A DNA stretch of 19,817 bases from Halovivax sp. Its GTDB lineage: Archaea > Halobacteriota > Halobacteria > Halobacteriales > Natrialbaceae. The translations under genes and the position numbers were made by a program. Positions 14,346 through 19,817 of this stretch are shown in pieces. The number at the start of each line of letters is the position of its first letter. Position 1 is the stretch's first letter. The stretch is from assembly GCA_007119345.1 (NCBI GenBank), contig SKPV01000178.1, positions 1 to 19,817 on the forward strand, in the 5' to 3' direction. The notes under the pieces are model-generated. The model was not told where the DNA came from, made no database searches, and was given only the letters and a program-made list of their open reading frames with translations.

Positions 14346-14651
14346 GTGTCCGACCGCGACGTCGCGGGAGACGCCGGCGGCCGCATGCAGGCCGTCCACG
14401 ACGCGACGCTGGTTTTCGAGTACGAGCGCGAACGGAGAGCGCGGATCGTCGCCGAGAGCGTCCGTCCAGAGGTCGGCGAGATCGACGACGAACGCTCGCG
14501 GACGGCGCTCCGCCGGGAGGGGTCGGCCGTCGAAATCTCGATCGAGGCGCGCGATCTGACCGCCCTCCGTGCGGCCGCCAACACCTGGTTCACCCTCGTG
14601 AGCGTCGCCGAACGAGTCAACGAGCGCGGACGACGGACGACGATCGAGTGA
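14346..14651 (+). CDS. pcc1: KEOPS complex subunit Pcc1
   Basis: The 101-residue product matches Pcc1, the dimerising subunit of KEOPS, which with Kae1, Bud32 and Cgi121 makes t6A37 in ANN-decoding tRNAs. The family pattern is seen in HDATLVFEYE, ARIVAESVRPEV, VEISIEARDLTALRAAANTW and LVSVAERV. The gene uses a GTG start (14346), four bases after the rpo12 stop, or an internal ATG at codon 14 (14385), just before the conserved fold. The tight spacing supports translational coupling. Position after eL43 and rpo12 is a strong context cue for Pcc1. Confidence 0.9.
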   Translation: MSDRDVAGDAGGRMQAVHDATLVFEYERERRARIVAESVRPEVGEIDDERSRTALRREGSAVEISIEARDLTALRAAANTWFTLVSVAERVNERGRRTTIE

Positions 14652-14674
14652 GCGGACACGAGACAAAGCTTGGG

Positions 14675-14680
14675 TTTATC
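14675..14680 (+). promoter_or_regulatory. TATA-like box for prefoldin beta
   Basis: TTTATC, within GGGTTTATCAG, is centred about 27 nt before the prefoldin ATG. It indicates an additional promoter inside the gene cluster. Confidence 0.65.
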
Positions 14681-14704
14681 AGTCCGGATGGCGTTTCGCC
14701 GACC

Positions 14705-15103
14705 ATGCAGGGTAATCTGCCACCGGAAGCACAAGAGAAGATCGAGGAGCTCCAGGGACTGCAGGAGACGGCCCAGACGGTCGCCATGCAAAAACAGGAG
14801 GCCGAATCCGGCCTGAACGAGGCCGAGACCGCCCTGGACGAACTCGAAGGGATCGACGAGGACACGACGATGTTCCGCCAGATCGGCGACCTCTTCGTCG
14901 AAACCGACTACGACCAGGCGGAGAGCGACCTCGAGGAGAAACAGTCGAACCTCGAGGTCAGACTCGAGACCCTCGAGAAGCAAGAAGATCGCGTCCAGCA
15001 GCAGTTCGAGCGCCTCCAGGAGGAACTCGAGGAGCTGCTCGGCGGCGGCGGCGCGATGGGCGGCCCGGCGGGCCCCGGCGGACCGGGCACCGGCGGCGCG
15101 TAA
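14705..15103 (+). CDS. pfdB: Prefoldin subunit beta
   Basis: The 132-residue subunit forms, with prefoldin alpha, the jellyfish-shaped chaperone that passes unfolded proteins to the thermosome. Two long coiled-coil helices (about residues 8-50 and 75-115) flank the beta-hairpin segment with TMFRQIGDLFVETD. This is the classic prefoldin beta signature, including the first-helix EKIEELQGLQETAQTVAMQK. A Gly/Pro-rich, low-complexity tail (GGGGAMGGPAGPGGPGTGGA, 113-132) extends beyond the coiled coil. The ATG at 14705 is set by the promoter and by homology. DUF3194 follows 87 nt downstream, a common pairing in archaea. Confidence 0.95.
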   Translation: MQGNLPPEAQEKIEELQGLQETAQTVAMQKQEAESGLNEAETALDELEGIDEDTTMFRQIGDLFVETDYDQAESDLEEKQSNLEVRLETLEKQEDRVQQQFERLQEELEELLGGGGAMGGPAGPGGPGTGGA

Positions 15104-15137
15104 CCGTCCGGGTCGAGGAACCTGGATACGGACGAAT

Positions 15138-15169
15138 CGACGGACGAGGACCGAACGACGGACGAGGAC
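15138..15169. repeat. 18-bp-period direct repeat after pfdB
   Basis: CGACGGACGAGGAC occurs at 15138-15151 and 15156-15169, an 18-bp period; a decayed third unit (ACGACGG) follows near 15173. It lies 34 nt after the pfdB stop. The text ACGGACGA also recurs at the start of the next gene (15191), so it may have arisen by slippage involving that region. Confidence 0.75.
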
Positions 15170-15190
15170 TGTACGACGGTCATGAACTGA

Positions 15191-15466
15191 ATGACGGACG
15201 AACCGACAGCCGTGAACGGACCGAACGAAGAGCCGACGGACGAAGAGGTGGTCCGCACGGCCGCCGAGGCCGCGGAGAGCGTCATCTTCGATCGGTACAA
15301 GCAGTCCGACGTCCGCGACGTGGACGTCACCGTCATCTTCGAAGACGGCGTCCTGGAGGTCGACGTCTACCTGGACGCACCGGACGAACCGGCCGACCCC
15401 GAGCGGGTGGCCGACGACGCGGCGCTGGCGGCCCGCGGGGCCGTCGACGAGCTCTTCGGGGAGTGA
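15191..15466 (+). CDS. DUF3194 family protein
   Basis: The 91-residue acidic protein matches the archaeal DUF3194 family, which is frequently encoded next to prefoldin beta. An N-terminal acidic region (about 1-18) is followed by a helix (DEEVVRTAAEAAESVIFDRY), two strands (VRDVDVTVIFEDGVLEVDVYL) and a C-terminal helix (AALAARGAVDELFGE), giving a small alpha/beta fold. There are no catalytic motifs, cysteines or membrane helices. A stop codon directly precedes the ATG at 15191, so translation cannot begin further upstream in this frame. The biochemical function is unknown; co-conservation with prefoldin suggests protein-folding or cytosolic housekeeping. Confidence 0.82.
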   Translation: MTDEPTAVNGPNEEPTDEEVVRTAAEAAESVIFDRYKQSDVRDVDVTVIFEDGVLEVDVYLDAPDEPADPERVADDAALAARGAVDELFGE

Positions 15467-15527
15467 CCGGAACCGCCCGGTTTCGGTCGGGGGCCGGTGT
15501 TCTGGGGGCGCGGGTTCTCGGGCGAAT

Positions 15528-15577
15528 CCCGGACCGTGGACGGACGGCGTGACCCGGACCGTGGCCGGTCAGCGAAA
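15528..15577. repeat. 25-bp imperfect tandem duplication
   Basis: CCCGGACCGTGG begins both 25-bp units (15528-15552 and 15553-15577); about 20 of 25 positions match. It lies 61 nt after the DUF3194 stop. The rest of the spacer to 15700 holds a 6-bp hairpin (ACCGGG-CAACA-CCCGGT, 15602-15618), which may mark a transcript end. Confidence 0.65.
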
Positions 15578-15671
15578 CCGCGGACGATCGACGGGAGAAT
15601 TACCGGGCAACACCCGGTCGACGACCCACGACGCCGATCGGGCCGCGGGAACGACCGCCCGATCCGGTACG

Positions 15672-15677
15672 TTTATC
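15672..15677 (+). promoter_or_regulatory. TATA-like box for the 45-aa membrane protein gene
   Basis: TTTATC, within ACGTTTATCGG, is centred 26-27 nt before the ATG at 15701. It is the same hexamer at the same distance as for prefoldin beta, which is strong support for the downstream microprotein gene. Confidence 0.65.
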
Positions 15678-15700
15678 GGGGCGTCGACTGACCGTCAGGT

Positions 15701-15838
15701 ATGAACGCGGATCTCGGTCAGTTCGATCACCCGTCGTGGCACGCCGCGGCCGGAACGATACTCGGCTACGCGCTGATCATCGCGGTGATGACCGTCGCGC
15801 TGTTCGTCGTCCCGTACCTCGTTTTCGCGGCGCTGTAA
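15701..15838 (+). CDS. Membrane microprotein, 45 aa
   Basis: A 46-codon frame encodes a polar start (MNADLGQFDHPSWHAAAG) followed by one hydrophobic helix (about residues 19-44, TILGYALIIAVMTVALFVVP onward to YLVFAAL), ending in TAA at 15836-15838. Its length puts it below most gene-finding cutoffs. Support comes from a high-GC3 frame, the compact N-terminal/TM design, and a well-placed TATA box that would make it leaderless. I recognise no family and no function. It may be a single-pass regulator or assembly partner of a membrane complex, but that is a guess. Its downstream neighbour, guaAA, is convergent. Confidence 0.75.
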   Translation: MNADLGQFDHPSWHAAAGTILGYALIIAVMTVALFVVPYLVFAAL

Positions 15839-15905
15839 CGACGGTCGCCGACGGAGCGATCGATCGCGAATCCAGCGGGCGTGACACCGGCGGGGACCCC
15901 GGCGA

Positions 15906-16460
15906 CTACGCCGACTCGCAAATATCGAGGAAGTTCTCGAAGACGACCTCGCCGCGTTCCGTGTGGGCGACCTCGGGGTGCCACTGGACGCCGTAGAGGT
16001 CACGATCGGTGTCGCTCATCGCTTCGACGCTGCAGACGTCGCTCTCGGCGGTGCGTTCGAACCCCGACGGGACCGCGGTCACCTCGTCCGCGTGGCTAGC
16101 CCACACTCGGGTCTCGGGCGCCAGTGAGCCGATCAACGGGTCCGTCTCGTCGAGGACGCCGACGGTGACGTCCGCGTAGCCGCCGTACTCGCCGCTCCCG
16201 ACCTCGCCGTCCAGTTCGTGGGCCATGAGCTGCATCCCGAGACAGATGCCGAGAACGGGAACGTCCGCGTCCAGGTACGCGGGGCTGTGGCCGATGCGTT
16301 CGATGTCGGGGCCGCCCGAGAGGACGACGCCGTCGGCGTCGACGTCCGAAGGTGGGGTCTCGTTGTCGATCAGCTCGGTCTCGACCCCGAGGTCCCGGAG
16401 GGCCCGACGCTCCAGGTGCGTAAACTGACCGTGATTGTCCACCACGACGATCTTCGTCAT
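15906..16460 (-). CDS. guaAA: GMP synthase, glutamine amidotransferase subunit A
   Basis: The 184-residue class I glutamine amidotransferase releases ammonia from glutamine for the separate ATP-pyrophosphatase subunit (GuaAB), which turns XMP into GMP; in archaea the two halves are separate proteins. The triad is complete: Cys73 in GICLGMQ, His161 and Glu163 in VQWHPEV. Other family text includes IVVVDNHGQFTHLERRAL at the start, VVLSGGPDIERIG and VWASHADEV. The length matches archaeal GuaAA. The ATG is at 16458-16460 and TTTTTA lies 27 nt upstream. The GuaAB gene is not in this window. pan lies upstream on the same strand but has its own promoter and an apparent terminator. Confidence 0.95.
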   Translation of the reverse strand: MTKIVVVDNHGQFTHLERRALRDLGVETELIDNETPPSDVDADGVVLSGGPDIERIGHSPAYLDADVPVLGICLGMQLMAHELDGEVGSGEYGGYADVTVGVLDETDPLIGSLAPETRVWASHADEVTAVPSGFERTAESDVCSVEAMSDTDRDLYGVQWHPEVAHTERGEVVFENFLDICESA

Positions 16461-16484
16461 TGTCGAACGTAGCCGGTCGGCGGG

Positions 16485-16490
16485 TAAAAA
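16485..16490 (-). promoter_or_regulatory. TATA-like box for guaAA
   Basis: The minus strand reads TTTTTA, centred 27 nt before the guaAA ATG, predicting leaderless mRNA. Confidence 0.6.
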
Positions 16491-16539
16491 CGGTCCGGAA
16501 CGGCCTCGATGACGCCGTCGGCTCGACGTCGAGAACGCG

Positions 16540-16544
16540 AAAAA
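16540..16544 (-). terminator. T-tract downstream of pan
   Basis: On the minus strand a run of five T follows the GC-rich GGCGCGAATCGGCGG about 32 nt after the pan stop codon. Archaeal termination often uses such T-tracts. With the guaAA promoter just beyond it, this would separate the two transcripts. Confidence 0.4.
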
Positions 16545-16575
16545 CCGCCGATTCGCGCCGATGCGGGTGCGGGAC

Positions 16576-17793
16576 TTACGCGAAGGTCTTCGACACTTCG
16601 GCCGTCTCGTCCGACTCCGCGCGGACTTTCTCCCAGGCGTTCCGGAAGTCCTCCATCCGGATCTCCGTGCGGTCGTCGCGGATGGCGAACATGCCGGCCT
16701 CCGTGCAGACCGCCTTCACGTCCGCACCGGAGGCTTCTTCGGCTTCCACGGCTAGTCCCGAGAAGTCGACGTCGTCGGCGACGTTCATGTCGCGGGTGTG
16801 GATCTCGAAGATGATCTCGCGACCCTCCTCGTCGGGCTTGGGGACCTCGATGAGGCGGTCGAACCGACCGGGGCGCAAGATGGCGCGATCCAGCATGTCG
16901 AAGCGGTTGGTCGCGGCGATGATCCGAATCTCGCCGCGATCCTCGAAGCCGTCCATCTCGCTGAGCAGCTGCATCATGGTCCGTTGGACCTCGGCGTCGC
17001 CGGAGGTTTTCGACTCCGTCCGCTTGGCGGCGATGGCGTCGATCTCGTCGATGAAGATGACCGCCGGCTCGTGTTCGCGAGCCACTTCGAAGAGATCGCG
17101 AACGAGTTTCGCGCCCTCGCCGATGAACTTGTGGACGAGCTCCGAGCCCGCCATCTTGATGAAGGTGGCGTCGGTCTGGTTGGCGACGGCCTTCGCGAGC
17201 ATCGTCTTACCCGTCCCCGGCGGCCCGTAGAGCAACACGCCCGACGGGGGATCGATTCCGACGTCGTCGAACATCTCGGGCTTCTCCAGGGGCATCTCGA
17301 CGGTCTCGCGGACCTCCTGGAGCTGGTCCTCGAGGCCGCCGATGTCCTCGTAGCCGACGTCGGGACTCTTGGTGACCTCCATCACGCGTGCGCGGACGTC
17401 AGTTTCGTTAGAGAGCGATTTGACGATAGAGAGGGAGTTGTTGACCGCCACGCGATCGTCGGGCTCGATGTCGTCGCGCATCTCGTCGGTGACCTCGGTG
17501 AGCGCCTCCTGATTGTTCCCGTGCTGTTTGATGATGACGCCCTCGTCCGTGAGCTCCTGGACGGTGGCGACGAACAGCGGCGACTGTTTCAGCTTCTTGT
17601 TCTCGTGGGTGAGCCGTTCGAGTTTCTGCTGATACTTGTTGTTCTCGGCGTTCGCGTCGAGGAGTTTGTCCCGCATCTCCTCGTTTTGTGTCTCGAGGAC
17701 TTCCAGGCGTTCCTCGAGGGCACGTATTTTCTCCTGTTGGGACGTGTCCTCCTCGTCGTACGGGAGATCCACGTCTTCCACAGTGTCGCTCAT
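16576..17793 (-). CDS. pan: Proteasome-activating nucleotidase PAN (AAA+ ATPase)
   Basis: The 405-residue hexameric ATPase unfolds proteins and feeds them to the archaeal 20S proteasome. Domains in order are an N-terminal coiled coil (about 18-72), an OB-fold ring (73-133, with SPLFVATVQEL and DDRVAVNNSLSIVK) and the AAA+ module. Walker A is GPPGTGKT (190-197), the pore loop is KFIGEGAK, Walker B is VIFIDEIDA (245-253), and the second region of homology ends in ILRPGRFDR. The C-terminus is VSKTFA, so the usual HbYX docking motif appears with Phe in place of Tyr and Thr before it. The frame could start at two GTGs slightly upstream; ATG 17793 is chosen from the TATA spacing. The gene is divergent from a winged-helix regulator. 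Confidence 0.95.
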   Translation of the reverse strand: MSDTVEDVDLPYDEEDTSQQEKIRALEERLEVLETQNEEMRDKLLDANAENNKYQQKLERLTHENKKLKQSPLFVATVQELTDEGVIIKQHGNNQEALTEVTDEMRDDIEPDDRVAVNNSLSIVKSLSNETDVRARVMEVTKSPDVGYEDIGGLEDQLQEVRETVEMPLEKPEMFDDVGIDPPSGVLLYGPPGTGKTMLAKAVANQTDATFIKMAGSELVHKFIGEGAKLVRDLFEVAREHEPAVIFIDEIDAIAAKRTESKTSGDAEVQRTMMQLLSEMDGFEDRGEIRIIAATNRFDMLDRAILRPGRFDRLIEVPKPDEEGREIIFEIHTRDMNVADDVDFSGLAVEAEEASGADVKAVCTEAGMFAIRDDRTEIRMEDFRNAWEKVRAESDETAEVSKTFA

Positions 17794-17814
17794 CACCACA
17801 CCGTAGGGTATTCC

Positions 17815-17822
17815 TTCATAAG
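17815..17822 (-). promoter_or_regulatory. TATA-like box for pan
   Basis: The minus strand reads CTTATGAA, centred about 26 nt before the ATG at 17793. This spacing argues against the GTG starts at 17796 and 17799. The pan and winged-helix promoters share a 118-bp AT-richer region. Confidence 0.6.
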
Positions 17823-17880
17823 AGGTTTCGGGTCGACTAACCCCTCCAAAAATAACTTGCAGGCATCATTTGAAACGGCA

Positions 17881-17890
17881 AATATTATTA
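17881..17890 (+). promoter_or_regulatory. TATA-like box for the winged-helix regulator
   Basis: AATATTATTA is centred 27 nt before the ATG at 17912. It is the most A/T-rich promoter element in the window and so may be strong. A GAGGAG just before the ATG would be a usable Shine-Dalgarno site on a leadered transcript. Confidence 0.65.
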
Positions 17891-17911
17891 GGCCGTATCC
17901 AGAAGAGGAGG

Positions 17912-18196
17912 ATGATGAGCGCTTCAGAGCGGTTCGGACGGGAGCAAGAATCGGAGCCTGAACCCGGCGGCACGTGGGACGACGTCCGCGACCTGCCGCC
18001 GAGCGCCAAGCTGGTCGCGAAGGTCCTCGAGTACAACGAGACGATGACCCAGCAGCAGCTCGCAGAGGAGACGTTGCTGCCGGCGCGAACGGTCAGGTAC
18101 GCCCTCACCAGGCTCGACGACGAGGGCGTGATCGAGTCGCGCTTCTCGTTTTCGGACGCGCGCAAGCGCCTCTACAGTCTCGACATCGAAACCTGA
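17912..18196 (+). CDS. Winged-helix (MarR-like) DNA-binding protein
   Basis: The 94-residue protein is a single winged-helix domain after a short acidic leader (about 1-28). The recognisable pattern is LPPSAKLVAKVLEYNETMTQ, then QQLAEETLLPARTVRYALTR (helix-turn-helix, about 47-66), LDDEGVIESRFSFSDARKRLYSL (recognition-wing segment). It resembles small MarR/TrmB-like archaeal regulators without a ligand domain. The ATG at 17912 (followed by a second ATG) fits the TATA box 27 nt upstream. It is divergent from pan and upstream of mre11, so its targets may include these, but no operator can be identified. Its last codons are included in a 24-bp tandem repeat that duplicates the stop codon. Confidence 0.85.
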   Translation: MMSASERFGREQESEPEPGGTWDDVRDLPPSAKLVAKVLEYNETMTQQQLAEETLLPARTVRYALTRLDDEGVIESRFSFSDARKRLYSLDIET

Positions 18197-18250
18197 CCGC
18201 GTCTCGGCATCGAAGCCTGACCGCGACTCGACGTCGAAGCCTGACCGCGA
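18179..18250. repeat. 24-bp tandem repeat, 3 copies, including the stop codon of the winged-helix gene
   Basis: Units at 18179-18202, 18203-18226 and 18227-18250 share CTCGNCNTCGAANCCTGACC-like text. The first contains the last five codons and TGA of the winged-helix gene (LDIET-stop). Because 24 is a multiple of three, each later copy reads in frame as LGIEA-stop and LDVEA-stop. The remainder to mre11 (18251-18390) shows only its promoter. Confidence 0.9.
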
Positions 18251-18361
18251 CGGGCCTCGTCCGGTGATCGCGCGTACGGACCTCGACCGAGGACCCCGGA
18301 CGGGCGGCGATCCCGCGCCGACCGTTCGCTCGAGATAACTTTCACTCCGGTCGCGGAACCC

Positions 18362-18367
18362 CTTTAG
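18362..18367 (+). promoter_or_regulatory. TATA-like box for mre11
   Basis: CTTTAG, in the stretch CCCCTTTAGGGG, is centred 26-27 nt before the mre11 ATG. The box lies within a perfect 12-bp palindrome (CCCCTTTAGGGG is near-palindromic apart from its centre), which may be incidental. Confidence 0.55.
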
Positions 18368-18390
18368 GGGCCGCTCACCAACGTCGACCG

Positions 18391-19817
18391 ATGACGCGGG
18401 TGATTCACACGGGCGATACCCACATCGGCTATCAGCAGTACAATTCGCCCGACCGACGGCGGGACTTCCTCGATGCGTTCCGCGACGTGGCCGAGGACGC
18501 CGTCGAGGACGAGGTCGACGCGGTAGTCCACGCGGGCGACCTCTTTCACGACCGTCGGCCCGGTCTCGTCGACCTTCAGGGAACGATCGAGGTGCTGCGG
18601 ACGCTCGAAGACGCCGGCGTCCCGTTCCTCGCGATCGTCGGCAATCACGAGACGAAGCGGGACGCCCAGTGGCTCGACCTCTTCGCGGATCTCGGACTGG
18701 CCACCCGACTGGGTCGGGAGCCGGTCGTCGTGGACGACGTGGCCGTCTACGGGTTGGACTTCGTCCCCGTCTCCCGTCGGGACGCACTCGAGTACGCGTT
18801 CGCCGAGCCGCCCGACGCCACCGACCACGCGGTCCTGGTCGCCCACGGGCTGTTCGAACCGTTCCCGCACGCGAACTGGGACACCGAGACGGTCCTGGAG
18901 GAGTCGACGGTCGACTTCGACGCCGTCTTGCTGGGCGACAACCACGCCGCCGACACGGCGGAAGTCGGCGATGCGTGGGTCACCTACTGCGGCTCGACCG
19001 AACGAGCGAGCGCCAGCGAGCGAGACGCCAGGGGGTACAACCTCGTCGAATTCGACGAAGACGTCGCCATCAGCCGACGGTCGATCGCGTCCACCCGCGA
19101 TTTCGCGTTCGTCGACCTCGACCTCGACGACGGCGAGGGAATCGATCGCGTACGCGAGCGCGTGGGCGAGTACGAGCTCGAGGACGCGGTCGTGATCGTC
19201 ACGGTCGAAGGCGACGGCGAGCCGTTTCCGCCGGCGACCGTCGAGGAGTTCGCCGCGGACCGCGGCGCGCTCGTCGCGCGGGTCAACGACAGACGGGAGA
19301 TCCAGGACGACCGGGACGTGTCGATCCAGTTCGCCGATCCGGACGCGGCCGTCCGGGAGCGAATCCGCGACCTCGGGCTGAGCGACGCCGCTCGGGACAT
19401 CGACGGGACGGTCCGCGACACGGCGGACGTCGCCGCGTCGAACGTCCGCGAAACGGTCGAACGGCGCGTCCGGGAGGTGCTCGAAGACGATCCGTCCGCC
19501 CTCGAACCGGCTGACGACGGGTCGCCGGGCGAGACGCCGATCGGATCGGACGACCCGGATGGCGAACCCTCCGACGCTGAGGGCGGGGAACCCGAATCCG
19601 CGGCCGCTGCGGATCGGACCGGCGGACCCGAACCGGCACCAACGACCGACGATGATGACTCGTCGGAGTCGGCCCGAACGACCGAGCACGGAGAGCCGAG
19701 AGAACCGGCCGCAGCCGAAACCGACGACGAACCGGTCGCAGCCGAAACCGACGACGAACCGGTCGCAGCCGAAACCGACGACGAACCGGCCGCAACCGAT
19801 ACCGACGACGAACCGGC
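18391..19817 (+). CDS. mre11: DNA repair exonuclease Mre11, 3'-truncated
   Basis: The visible 475 residues run off the window edge. Mre11 is the Mn-dependent nuclease of the Mre11-Rad50 complex, which processes double-strand breaks. The phosphoesterase motifs are in order: GDTHIGY (8-14), HAGDLFHDRRP (47-57), GNHE (84-87), AHG (151-153) and GDNH (182-185). The nuclease core ends near residue 240, followed by a capping region (about 245-320) and a helical segment (about 340-370, ASNVRETVERRVREVLED). From about residue 372 a long acidic, disordered-looking tail follows, ending in a 9-residue repeat. The ATG is set by the promoter and the conserved N-terminus. rad50 is expected downstream, outside the window. 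Confidence 0.94.
   Translation, partial: MTRVIHTGDTHIGYQQYNSPDRRRDFLDAFRDVAEDAVEDEVDAVVHAGDLFHDRRPGLVDLQGTIEVLRTLEDAGVPFLAIVGNHETKRDAQWLDLFADLGLATRLGREPVVVDDVAVYGLDFVPVSRRDALEYAFAEPPDATDHAVLVAHGLFEPFPHANWDTETVLEESTVDFDAVLLGDNHAADTAEVGDAWVTYCGSTERASASERDARGYNLVEFDEDVAISRRSIASTRDFAFVDLDLDDGEGIDRVRERVGEYELEDAVVIVTVEGDGEPFPPATVEEFAADRGALVARVNDRREIQDDRDVSIQFADPDAAVRERIRDLGLSDAARDIDGTVRDTADVAASNVRETVERRVREVLEDDPSALEPADDGSPGETPIGSDDPDGEPSDAEGGEPESAAAADRTGGPEPAPTTDDDDSSESARTTEHGEPREPAAAETDDEPVAAETDDEPVAAETDDEPAATDTDDEP
19705..19817 (+). repeat. 27-bp tandem repeat encoding a 9-residue repeat in the Mre11 tail
   Basis: Four 27-bp units (19705-19731, 19732-19758, 19759-19785, 19786-19812) encode PAAAETDDE, PVAAETDDE, PVAAETDDE and PAATDTDDE; a fifth unit begins at the window edge. 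The second and third are identical at the DNA level. The full number of copies is unknown because the window ends. Confidence 0.92.

Noticed and set aside
16798..17961. 387-aa plus-strand frame
   Set aside because: It is antisense to pan and is a shadow of its codon bias.
1..19817. Defence island or mobile-element system
   Set aside because: No transposase, integrase, nuclease-helicase pair, toxin-antitoxin or phage gene is recognisable; gene content is mainly core haloarchaeal.

Overview
The window reads as chromosomal DNA of a halophilic archaeon (class Halobacteria). The DNA is GC-rich with strong G/C preference at third codon positions, and the proteins are acidic (Asp/Glu-rich, Lys-poor). 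The gene content is archaeal: PAN ATPase, GGGP synthase, Pth2, archaeal TruD, Rpo12, Pcc1, prefoldin beta, eL43, Mre11 and a split GMP synthase subunit. Many genes have an A/T-rich TATA-like box centred about 26-30 nt before the start codon, as expected for leaderless haloarchaeal transcripts, and this was used to choose starts. I cannot assign a genus.

Layout. Bases 1-1788 hold the 3' part of a chemotaxis transducer whose extracellular region is very rich in His and Asp. A non-coding stretch follows (47-bp tandem repeats and hairpins), then aspS (-) and a divergent sirtuin gene (+). A 26-bp tandem repeat separates the sirtuin from a convergent minus-strand group: GGGP synthase, a SAM methyltransferase, the thiamine regulator ThiR (the last two are one transcription unit, ThiR first) and dCTP deaminase. 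From 8292 the plus strand carries pth2, an MscS-type membrane protein, a carboxylesterase-like hydrolase, truD and a DUF2103 zinc-finger protein; a small unrecognised gene (9942-10337) lies on the minus strand among them.

Bases 13683-15466 form a translation/transcription cluster: a small membrane protein, eL43 (lacking its zinc cysteines), Rpo12, the KEOPS subunit Pcc1, prefoldin beta and a DUF3194 protein. A 45-codon membrane microprotein follows at 15701. guaAA and pan lie on the minus strand, pan divergent from a winged-helix regulator gene. The window ends inside mre11, which has a repetitive acidic tail.

Most genes are housekeeping: tRNA charging and recycling (AspRS, Pth2, TruD, Pcc1), RNA polymerase and ribosome parts, nucleotide and lipid synthesis, and protein quality control (PAN, prefoldin). 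I find no mobile element, CRISPR array, rRNA or tRNA, and no convincing new multi-gene system. The more unusual features are the His/Asp-rich sensor, a series of short tandem repeats that all lie just 3' of stop codons (one duplicating the stop codon in frame), the zinc-less eL43, and two small membrane-protein genes.
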